From JAAXKN01 sp050258415 (GTDB taxonomy: Bacteria; Bacteroidota; Ignavibacteria; Ignavibacteriales; SURF-24), in NCBI GenBank assembly GCA_050258415.1, contig JBLMYS010000153.1, positions 1 through 7,950 on the forward strand: a stretch of 7,950 nt of DNA, in the 5' to 3' direction. Positions 1-6,181 of this stretch are shown one piece after another (position 1 is the stretch's first letter; each line of letters begins with the position of its first letter). The notes under the pieces are model-generated. The model was not told the DNA's origin. It worked only from the letters and a program-made list of their open reading frames with translations, and did not search any database. A program made the translations under genes and the position numbers.

Positions 1-2693
1 ACCTCACCGCCCAGAATGTTATATACCTTAAGCGTTACATCCGATGCCTCGGGAATTGAATAGTCAATCTGCGTCCCTGGATTAAATGGATTGGGATAAT
101 TCTGGCTCAGACTGTATTCAATCGGAATAACAACCTCTCCTGTATCACTTGTGTTTACTAATTCATGATACTTTTTCCTGGCACTCTGAACCGTATTCCT
201 TAAGTCCGCCAGTGTCTCTCCTGCAAAAACTGCAAAGGCTACTTCAAGCGTGTCGTTGGCTTTTACATTATACGGGCCTCCGGAGACCACCATGGAAATA
301 TCCCCCGTTCCGGCGCTCGGTTTCTGCGTGGAAAGAGTGGTCCATTTTTCCTGCTTTGTAAATTCATTTTGATTCGGCGTATATAAACCCACCCCCCCGT
401 CAGAGCCGTCGTTGCGTATGGCATAATAATTAAAATCATTTGATGAGACGAGCGCGCATCCTGCAACTACACCCGGACGGCTTAACTGGCTATAGGCATA
501 GCCGAATTTATATTCATTTTCCCATTCAGCTTTGTCAGCCGTTGCCGTATCGGCGTTAATGTCCCAGTCCAGGAACAGTCCCGCGCGCAAACCGGTCAGG
601 TCACTACCGCTTTTGTTTGCCATACGGTACCTTAATATTACAAATTTGTCATCAGGCGATTGGGCGTATGTATAAGAACGAAGAGTTGTTTCAACTCCCA
701 GGCTGTAGCTCCCGGCGTCATCGTCATTAAACATGGTAAACCCTTCATAGCCTCCCGTGGACTGATTTTTAGCCATCGTAAAATTCTTCAGCACCTTAAA
801 ATCTTTATCCTGAACATCACCCATTCTTGCAGCATCCGAGAGCTTATCGGGTGAAGTTCCATACATAAGAGCTCCTTCAAACAGAAGGTTCGATCCGCCG
901 TTATAACGGAAGCCATCGCCTTCAAAATTCATCGGGTAGTCGTTAAAACCCAGATTCCCCTTGCTCGTTATAGTAAGGGCGGCTTTTCCCGATGCCTGCG
1001 TCATGTATGATGGGTTAACCTTAACTGTAATGACCTGGTAGTCGGAATAAGAAGCGTCATTATATTTAAGAAGCAGCTTCATTTCGTAATTATTCGGAAC
1101 GTTGCTGTTTATGGTAAAGCGGAACTTGTTCTGGCTGTTATTAAAACTTGCCAGGGTTTGAATCTGTCCTGCGCTAATTGATGCTCCTGTAACCGAGGCG
1201 TACCCGTCCATGCTCTCTAAAGTAATATTCAGTGAAGAGACCGTGCTCAGGTAATTCACAAATTTTCCTGAAAGGGTTATTGTCTCACCGGGTTCAAATA
1301 CACCGTTATTGTTCCCTTCTTCATCTGAGAAAACAAAATCGTAGCCTCTTACTGACTTTGAGTTTGTGTTATTTAATGCATTAAAGGCATTGATTCTTCC
1401 TCCGCCGAGCTGGTATTTATACGCAGGATTGCCGGCGTCAATGTTGTCGCAGTTAACTCTTATCTGCTCTGCTGCCTGGCGGGGTGTATACTGAGGAAAA
1501 CGTGACAGTACCAGTCCTGCAAGTCCTGCTACAAGCGGTGAAGCCATTGAGGTTCCGGAGAGGCTATCATATGAGGAAGGCTTCCATGTAGAATAGATAT
1601 TGCTTCCAGGGGCAAAGACATCTACCGTTGGGCCGTAATTTGAGTAGTATGACCTGCTGTCGTTCTGGTCCCGGTCTGTTGAGCCTACTGAAAGGACGCC
1701 GTCGAAGGAAGCGGGATATGAAGCCGCGTCCGAATTTTCGTTTCCGGCAGAGGCAACAATAAGCACGTTCTTTGAAAGGGCGTAATCGACCACATCCTGC
1801 CCCATCTTTGAAAATCCGTCGCCACCCCAGCTGCAGTTAATTACTTTGGCTCCGTTATCGACGGCATAAATAATCCCCTCATAGCCATAGTCCACATAAA
1901 CCTCGCCCTGGGAGTCGCGGTCGTCGTCGCGTGAGGTTTTAACGGCCATAATTTTACAGTTAAATCCTATGGAGGCTATCCCTATACCGTTTCCTGTTGT
2001 GGCAGCTGCAATTCCGGCCACGTGCGTCCCGTGGTCGGGCCTGTCCTCATCCGGGTTATTGTCGGGAGTTCCGTTAAGTCCGCCGAAGTCCCAGCCTCTT
2101 ACGTCATCAACATAGCCGTTATGGTCGTCATCAATTCCGTTACCCGGAATTTCTTTTTTGTTTATCCAGATTTTATTTTTAAGATCCGGATGATACCATT
2201 CAACTCCTGTATCCACAATGCCGATTATTATAGAATCACTTCCTGCTGTAAAAAATCCCCATGCTTTCTCGGCCTGTATGCGCAGGAGGTTCCACTGCTT
2301 GCTGTATGACGGGTCATTTGGAGCTGTACTGGTTTTGTAGACGAAGTGGGGTTCTGCCCAAAGTACATCGCCTGTAGATTTTACCTTTTCGGCCATTTCC
2401 CGGGGATCTACCTCTGAGCCGTACTCAACTGTAACTATATCACCCAGACTTCCTGTTTTATCAGGAAATGTATTGGATATGTTTTTAATATTGTAGGCGT
2501 TCAGCTTTTTACTTAATGAAGCATATGCAAGGGATTTATTCAGCCTTGCTCCGGACTTCAGCTTTAATACCACTTCACCCCGGAGGTAATGAGTGTTTCC
2601 CTGGCCGAGTATCCTTCCGGTCTGAGAGGCGGCGCCGTATGCCAGATTACTTAAAATTAAAAAAAAGAACAGACAGGTAGCTTTTCTTATCAT
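1..2693 (-). CDS. Secreted S8 (subtilisin-like) serine protease with T9SS C-terminal sorting domain; 3' end outside window
   Basis: The minus-strand frame is open from the ATG at 2691-2693 to the left edge: 897 full codons and no stop. Residues 1-20 form a signal peptide (MIRK, then a Phe/Leu-rich core, cleavage near AYG/AAS). Residues about 24-121 look like an S8 propeptide ending in the usual WAEPHFVY stretch. The catalytic domain covers about 122-440, with Asp161 (IVDTGV), His221 (DHGTHVAGI), oxyanion Asn318 (SAGNEN) and Ser382 (SGTSMASP). An acidic, probably Ca-binding loop (GIDDDHNGYVDD) is at 186-197. Residues 445-560 look like an Ig-type beta domain with an EPGE loop; 561-850 I cannot assign. 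YSLSQNYPNPFNP at 860-872 starts a type A T9SS sorting domain, of which perhaps 40-50 residues lie beyond the edge. It should be a surface or secreted endopeptidase, exported by Sec and then T9SS. GAAGGT at 2701-2706 supports the start. All catalytic residues are present. Confidence 0.95.
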   Translation of the reverse strand, partial: MIRKATCLFFFLILSNLAYGAASQTGRILGQGNTHYLRGEVVLKLKSGARLNKSLAYASLSKKLNAYNIKNISNTFPDKTGSLGDIVTVEYGSEVDPREMAEKVKSTGDVLWAEPHFVYKTSTAPNDPSYSKQWNLLRIQAEKAWGFFTAGSDSIIIGIVDTGVEWYHPDLKNKIWINKKEIPGNGIDDDHNGYVDDVRGWDFGGLNGTPDNNPDEDRPDHGTHVAGIAAATTGNGIGIASIGFNCKIMAVKTSRDDDRDSQGEVYVDYGYEGIIYAVDNGAKVINCSWGGDGFSKMGQDVVDYALSKNVLIVASAGNENSDAASYPASFDGVLSVGSTDRDQNDSRSYYSNYGPTVDVFAPGSNIYSTWKPSSYDSLSGTSMASPLVAGLAGLVLSRFPQYTPRQAAEQIRVNCDNIDAGNPAYKYQLGGGRINAFNALNNTNSKSVRGYDFVFSDEEGNNNGVFEPGETITLSGKFVNYLSTVSSLNITLESMDGYASVTGASISAGQIQTLASFNNSQNKFRFTINSNVPNNYEMKLLLKYNDASYSDYQVITVKVNPSYMTQASGKAALTITSKGNLGFNDYPMNFEGDGFRYNGGSNLLFEGALMYGTSPDKLSDAARMGDVQDKDFKVLKNFTMAKNQSTGGYEGFTMFNDDDAGSYSLGVETTLRSYTYAQSPDDKFVILRYRMANKSGSDLTGLRAGLFLDWDINADTATADKAEWENEYKFGYAYSQLSRPGVVAGCALVSSNDFNYYAIRNDGSDGGVGLYTPNQNEFTKQEKWTTLSTQKPSAGTGDISMVVSGGPYNVKANDTLEVAFAVFAGETLADLRNTVQSARKKYHELVNTSDTGEVVIPIEYSLSQNYPNPFNPGTQIDYSIPEASDVTLKVYNILGGE

Positions 2694-2700
2694 CTTGACG

Positions 2701-2706
2701 ACCTTC
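2701..2706 (-). promoter_or_regulatory. Ribosome binding site of the S8 protease gene
   Basis: Read on the minus strand this is GAAGGT, seven bases before the ATG at 2693. The spacing and the purine core fit a Shine-Dalgarno site. With the signal peptide that follows at once, it fixes the start codon. Confidence 0.6.
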
Positions 2707-2716
2707 ACTTTTGTCC

Positions 2717-2758
2717 GGTAACAGTTCAGGGATCTTCAGAAGGTCCTGAACTGTTACC
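2717..2758 (-). repeat. Perfect 14-bp inverted repeat (hairpin) between the two peptidase genes
   Basis: Arms 2717-2730 (GGTAACAGTTCAGG) and 2745-2758 (CCTGAACTGTTACC) are perfectly complementary around a 14-base loop. On the minus strand the repeat begins 8 bases after the M1 peptidase stop codon and ends 10 bases before the S8 Shine-Dalgarno site. It is not followed by a U tract (GGACAAAAG comes next), unlike the other two terminators in the window. It may be a weak or factor-assisted terminator, an mRNA 3'- or 5'-end stabiliser, or an attenuator. Its presence is certain; its role is inferred. Confidence 0.8.
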
Positions 2759-2765
2759 CTGGTTA

Positions 2766-2795
2766 TTTATAGGGAACTTTGATTAGCAGATTCAA
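2766..2795 (-). promoter_or_regulatory. Candidate promoter for the S8 protease gene
   Basis: On the minus strand TTGAAT (2790-2795) and TATAAA (2766-2771) are separated by 18 bases, a fair sigma70-type match (4/6 and 5/6). The site overlaps the last codons and stop of the M1 peptidase gene. The predicted start near 2759 would place the inverted repeat at 2717-2758 at the extreme 5' end of the transcript, with a leader of about 66 bases. Such AT-rich matches arise easily by chance, and this lineage may prefer a different promoter consensus. Confidence 0.3.
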
Positions 2796-4686
2796 AATAA
2801 TTATTCTTTTTGTTTATGTCCGGAATTGATGGATCCCCAAGCTCTATTGTTTTAATCTTTCCGCTTGTTCCGCATTCGATCCACGTTGAATCCGAATCTT
2901 TCCATACTTCAGCGCCTCTTGGGATATTGACCTTTCTTCCGTCTTCCCACGTTATATTCAGAACGATGGGAACAGGGATCGTCCCTTCATTTGTAATAAG
3001 CAATTTTAATTTATTATCTTCAACTTTTACTTCTTTTATTGCCAGGTCCGGATATCCTTTTTCAAAAAACCATTTGTTCCAGAACCAGTTTAAGTCAGTT
3101 TTCAGGTAATCATTAAATGTCATGAAGAAGTCATAGGGGCCGGGATGTTTTCCGTTCCAGCGGCTGATGTATTCTCTGAGCGCATTATCGAAGGTTTTCT
3201 TTCCGAGTAAAGCTCTCAGCATGTCGTAGGCCACTGCCGGCTTTCTGTAAGAAGCAATTCTGTAGGAAGCCCATTTCATCATATAAGAAAGCGTCATTAC
3301 AGGCATATCCTGCTCCCCTCCGGCAAAAGCGGCATAGTCCTTTGCATTTTCCATTCTCGGGTCATATCCCGGGGCAAGGGATGCCTGCAGGTCAAATGGA
3401 ATCATGGTTGCCCACCCCTCATCCATCCACGCATACTTGCGCTCGTTTGTACCCATGTAAAACGGGAAGTATGTATGCGTAATCTCATGGGACGTCACGT
3501 GCACGGTTTCGGAGCGGTTTTCCATAGAGCCATCGTTCACCATCATCGGGAACTCCATGCCTCCCTCGCCATTAAAAACTGTAAGACTGGGGTAGGGATA
3601 AGCTACGGCCGGAAAGTCAAATGAAAGGCTATGAACTGTTTTTCTTGCAATTTCAGCTACCTCATAGAAATCCTTTGCGGTATCACAATAGGCTGCGCTT
3701 ATAAAAGTCCTGCGGTGAGTGCTTTTATCCACCTCAATACTCACGCCGTCCCAGAGATAATGACTGCTCATAGCAAAGGCAAAGTCGGGCACATGACTGG
3801 CCTTAAAGTGCCACGAGTGGCTCTCCTTATCCTGGTAAATATCTTTTTTTGAAAGATCCTCTTTAGTAACAATGTTAACTATTTTGTCCGAAGTTTTTGC
3901 AAGATTTATGCGCTCAATAATTCTGTCTGAAAATATATCTTTGGCATTCTGAAGTTCACCTGTAGCCCATAGGCCAATCCCCCTGGGCTCCGAAAGCTCA
4001 ACATCATAGTTTGAAAAATCGTTATAGAATTCAACCGTTCCCGTATAGTCTGTCCTGTCCCATCCGTCAATATCGTCATAGACCGCCATCTGGGGGTACC
4101 AGTATGCAACCATAAATGTTGAGTCGCCGTAGGAGCCCATCCTGAAGGATCCGTTCGGCATGGTAAAGCTCCAGCTTACTTCAAGCTTAATGCTCGTTTT
4201 GGGAAGTATTTTACCGGGTACTTTTACTGTCATGTTAGTACCCGAGCGGCTAACTGTTTTTCTATCTTTTAAGTCAACTCCACTTCCTTCAACATTTAAG
4301 CTTTCAATATTAACCCCGTCTGAGAAATATTTATTACTTACCGGAAAGTCCCTTGCGGCTTCGGGTTTCAATATATCCTGATAAAGCCTTACTACAATTT
4401 CCTTAAGCGTGTCGGGGCTTTCGTTAAAGTAGGTTATTTCCTCTTTTCCGGTAAGAACTCTTGTTTTCGGGTCAAGCGTGGCCTTAATCTTATAGTCAGA
4501 ATGGTTCTGCCAGTAGTTTTTGCCCGGCATGCCGCTTAGTGTGCGGGTCTGTTTTTTCACTGCATTTTTAATGTTAAGGGGAACATATAAATCTTTAGTC
4601 TGTGGAAATAAATTTGCACTTAAAAGTAAAAGAGTAAATAATATTGGAAGCATGAAGCGTGCAGCTGATAAAGACGGGATCTTCAT
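2767..4686 (-). CDS. Exported M1-family zinc metallopeptidase (aminopeptidase)
   Basis: The product is a 639-residue M1 peptidase that should remove N-terminal residues from peptides. A signal peptide spans about residues 1-29 (hydrophobic LPILFTLLLLSANLF, cleavage near FPQ/T). There is no lipobox Cys, and the C-terminus carries no T9SS tail, so a periplasmic place is likeliest. About 55-300 form the N-terminal beta domain. The exopeptidase motif is GGMEF at 375-379. Zinc ligands are His400, His404 (HEITH, general base Glu401) and Glu423, exactly HEXXH-X18-E. Tyr480, in a YRKPAVAYDMLRALLG stretch, aligns with the M1 transition-state tyrosine. Residues about 545-620 form a small C-terminal beta region. 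It lacks the long helical C-terminal domain of classical M1 enzymes such as PepN. The start is supported by AAGGAG at 4694-4699. The S8 gene follows 73 bases downstream. The family is certain; the substrate is unknown. Confidence 0.94.
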   Translation of the reverse strand: MKIPSLSAARFMLPILFTLLLLSANLFPQTKDLYVPLNIKNAVKKQTRTLSGMPGKNYWQNHSDYKIKATLDPKTRVLTGKEEITYFNESPDTLKEIVVRLYQDILKPEAARDFPVSNKYFSDGVNIESLNVEGSGVDLKDRKTVSRSGTNMTVKVPGKILPKTSIKLEVSWSFTMPNGSFRMGSYGDSTFMVAYWYPQMAVYDDIDGWDRTDYTGTVEFYNDFSNYDVELSEPRGIGLWATGELQNAKDIFSDRIIERINLAKTSDKIVNIVTKEDLSKKDIYQDKESHSWHFKASHVPDFAFAMSSHYLWDGVSIEVDKSTHRRTFISAAYCDTAKDFYEVAEIARKTVHSLSFDFPAVAYPYPSLTVFNGEGGMEFPMMVNDGSMENRSETVHVTSHEITHTYFPFYMGTNERKYAWMDEGWATMIPFDLQASLAPGYDPRMENAKDYAAFAGGEQDMPVMTLSYMMKWASYRIASYRKPAVAYDMLRALLGKKTFDNALREYISRWNGKHPGPYDFFMTFNDYLKTDLNWFWNKWFFEKGYPDLAIKEVKVEDNKLKLLITNEGTIPVPIVLNITWEDGRKVNIPRGAEVWKDSDSTWIECGTSGKIKTIELGDPSIPDINKKNNYFESANQSSL

Positions 4687-4693
4687 CTTTTGT

Positions 4694-4699
4694 CTCCTT
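4694..4699 (-). promoter_or_regulatory. Strong ribosome binding site of the M1 peptidase gene
   Basis: AAGGAG on the minus strand, seven bases before the ATG at 4686. It is the best Shine-Dalgarno match in the window and settles the start codon, which is followed directly by a signal peptide. Confidence 0.8.
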
Positions 4700-4717
4700 G
4701 ATAATTATATCTGAATC

Positions 4718-4755
4718 AAAAAATCCCGGAGGCTTTTATAAGGCGTCCGGGATTT
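4718..4755 (-). terminator. Intrinsic terminator of the PLP-enzyme gene
   Basis: Arms 4746-4755 and 4721-4730 give a perfect 10-bp stem (AAATCCCGGA / TCCGGGATTT); further inner pairs flank a small A/T loop. A run of six T on the minus strand (4723-4718) ends the structure. It starts 31 bases after the stop codon of the PLP gene and ends 18 bases before the Shine-Dalgarno site of the M1 gene. This is a classic Rho-independent form and suggests the M1 gene needs its own promoter or depends on read-through. Confidence 0.88.
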
Positions 4756-4771
4756 ATAATTTATTCTTTTT

Positions 4772-4801
4772 GAAATTTAATCATTACTAGACCTGTTCAA
4801 A
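4772..4801 (-). promoter_or_regulatory. Possible Bacteroidota-type promoter ahead of the M1 peptidase gene
   Basis: On the minus strand TTTG (4798-4801) and TAAATTTC (4772-4779) are 18 bases apart, near the TTTG-N19-TAnnTTTG consensus with one mismatch and one base short. It overlaps the last codons of the PLP gene. If used, its transcript would have to pass the terminator at 4718-4755. No convincing promoter lies between that terminator and the start codon, so this is offered as a weak candidate only. Confidence 0.2.
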
Positions 4802-6007
4802 AACCGTTGTATCGGTTTTAGTGGTCTTTTCAAGTGCGTTTTCAAGGCACTCAATTATATCGGCCGCGTTTTCAATTCCAACAGAGAGCCTTACGAGACC
4901 TTCTGTAATTCCTGCGGTTTTTCTTCCTTCCTTGCCCATTGAGGCGTGTGTCATGCTGGCAGGATGCTGAATTAAGGTTTCAATGCCACCAAGGCTTACA
5001 GCCAGCTGGCAGAGTTTAACCGAATTCATCATAACCTCTCCTGCCTCGTAACCACCTTCAACTTCAAATGATATTACGCCTCCGTGGCCGCCGTTGTGCT
5101 GCCTCTGAGCGATTTCATACTGAGGATGACTCTTCAGGCCAGGATAGGCAACCCACTTGACTAACGGGTGCTTTTCCAGAAATTCAGCCACTATCTGCGC
5201 GTTTTCGCAGTGCTTCTGCATTCTGAGTGAAAGAGTTTTTATTCCCCTGTGGACAAGGAATGAGTTAAACGGGTCTATGACGCCGCCAATCTGGTTTAAT
5301 ACTTTTTTGAAAACTTTATAAGTTTCCTCATCCTTAACCACAACAATTCCCGCAACGACATCCGCGTGCCCGTTTAAGAATTTCGTCATGCTGTGAAGGA
5401 CCACGTCAGCTCCAAATTCAAATGGGCGCTGAAGAGCAGGGCTTAAGAATGTATTATCCACAACGAGCCTGGCTCCGTTTGCGTGTGCAATCTTGGCTGC
5501 CCCTTCCAGGTCAGTTATAGAAAGTGTCGGGTTTGCCGGGGTTTCCACGTAAAGCATTTTTGTATTGGGGCGCATCGCCTCTTTTACTTTCTGGAGGTCC
5601 GAAGTATCCACAAAAGTGGTCTCCACGCCAAAGTTTGCCATTATTGTGCTCAGAAGCGTTGAAGTAGGCCCATAAACAATTGAAGAGCATACAACGTGGT
5701 CGCCTTGTTTAAGCATTGCCATAAAGACAGTGTGAACTGCGGCCATTCCGCTGGCGCAGCCAAGTGCCTTAAAGCCACCTTCTAATCCAGCCACACAATC
5801 TTCCAGAGCTTCTACGGTGGGATTTGTCATCCTTGTGTAGATATATCCTTTTTCCTTTCCTGCGAAAAGAGATGCTCCGTGCTGTGCCGAATCAAACCTG
5901 AATGTTGAGGTCTGGTAAATTGGAGGAGTTACTGGTCCGAACTCATAACTGCCGATTCCTGAATGAACGCATTTTGTGTCGAAATTCCGGATGTCGTTAT
6001 TTTTCAT
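4787..6007 (-). CDS. PLP-dependent Cys/Met-metabolism enzyme (methionine gamma-lyase / cystathionine gamma-lyase or -synthase family)
   Basis: A complete 406-residue protein of the trans-sulfuration PLP family (fold type I, cytoplasmic, normally a tetramer), of usual length. Visible landmarks are PPIYQTSTF at 28-36; Tyr57 and Arg59 (YTR), which bind the cofactor phosphate of the neighbouring subunit; CASGMAA at 84-90; Tyr112 stacking on the cofactor; Asp184 (VVDNTF) pairing with the pyridine nitrogen; Lys209 in HSMTKFLNGH, which forms the Schiff base; LGGIETLIQHPASMTH at 339-354; and Arg373 (EGLVRLSVG), which binds the substrate carboxylate. Members cleave or exchange the gamma-substituent of methionine, cystathionine or acyl-homoserine. 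The methionine gamma-lyase signature Cys is Pro114 here (YGPTS), and the Lys-Asp pair typical of that enzyme is replaced by an Asn-Gln stretch (VLNQIGG, 236-242). The exact reaction therefore cannot be read off. No other sulfur-metabolism gene lies alongside, and the gene has its own promoter candidate and terminator. Confidence 0.93.
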   Translation of the reverse strand: MKNNDIRNFDTKCVHSGIGSYEFGPVTPPIYQTSTFRFDSAQHGASLFAGKEKGYIYTRMTNPTVEALEDCVAGLEGGFKALGCASGMAAVHTVFMAMLKQGDHVVCSSIVYGPTSTLLSTIMANFGVETTFVDTSDLQKVKEAMRPNTKMLYVETPANPTLSITDLEGAAKIAHANGARLVVDNTFLSPALQRPFEFGADVVLHSMTKFLNGHADVVAGIVVVKDEETYKVFKKVLNQIGGVIDPFNSFLVHRGIKTLSLRMQKHCENAQIVAEFLEKHPLVKWVAYPGLKSHPQYEIAQRQHNGGHGGVISFEVEGGYEAGEVMMNSVKLCQLAVSLGGIETLIQHPASMTHASMGKEGRKTAGITEGLVRLSVGIENAADIIECLENALEKTTKTDTTVFEQV

Positions 6008-6009
6008 AA

Positions 6010-6022
6010 AAAACCTGGTTTT
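6010..6022. promoter_or_regulatory. 13-bp palindrome over the PLP gene's ribosome-binding region
   Basis: AAAACCTGGTTTT is a perfect palindrome about its central base. It lies 2 bases before the ATG and includes the only Shine-Dalgarno-like bases of the gene (AGG on the minus strand, 6014-6016, six bases from the ATG). It could be an operator or a chance match in an A/T-rich leader. The loop is far too short for an RNA hairpin. Confidence 0.25.
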
Positions 6023-6055
6023 GTTTTTTAATTATGATTTATTTTTCTTCCGGAA

Positions 6056-6086
6056 CTAAAATAGCTAACGTAGTGAAATATTCAAA
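6056..6086 (-). promoter_or_regulatory. Promoter of the PLP-enzyme gene (Bacteroidota-type)
   Basis: On the minus strand TTTG (6083-6086) and TATTTTAG (6056-6063) are separated by exactly 19 bases, one mismatch from the Bacteroidota consensus TTTG-N19-TAnnTTTG. The site lies between the gyrA terminator and the gene, where a promoter is expected. The leader would be about 40-45 bases, too short for a SAM riboswitch. The same bases also give a looser sigma70 reading (TTGAAT-N16-TATTTT). Confidence 0.5.
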
Positions 6087-6112
6087 GTGGATTTATTTTT
6101 GTCTTTGGACGG

Positions 6113-6154
6113 AAAAAAAGAAACCCTGAAAAGTACTTAGACCTTTCAGGGTTT
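6113..6154 (-). terminator. Intrinsic terminator of gyrA
   Basis: Arms 6144-6154 (AAACCCTGAAA on the minus strand) and 6121-6131 (TTTCAGGGTTT) pair perfectly over 11 bp around a 12-base loop. A C and then seven T (6119-6113) follow on the minus strand. It begins 27 bases after the gyrA stop codon. Form and position fit a Rho-independent terminator, so the PLP gene downstream should have its own promoter. Confidence 0.9.
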
Positions 6155-6181
6155 TAATTTAGCTTCAGATCAATTAAGATC

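Noticed and set aside
263..466. Minus-strand open frame of 67 codons near the left edge
   Set aside because: It overlaps, in another frame of the same strand, the S8 protease reading frame, which is continuous from 2693 to the edge. It is a frame shadow.
2810..3109. Plus-strand open frame of 99 codons opposite the M1 peptidase C-terminus
   Set aside because: It lies wholly inside a well-supported gene on the other strand and has no recognisable domain. The same holds for the other short plus-strand frames inside the four genes.
4704..4709. Perfect TATAAT as -10 box of the M1 peptidase gene
   Set aside because: Transcription would start inside the Shine-Dalgarno site, and the matching -35 position falls in the terminator stem with no TTGACA-like bases.
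6008..6055. SAM riboswitch or MetJ-type control of the PLP gene
   Set aside because: The leader is only about 40-45 bases, too short for an S-box aptamer, and no AGACGTCT-like met box is present.
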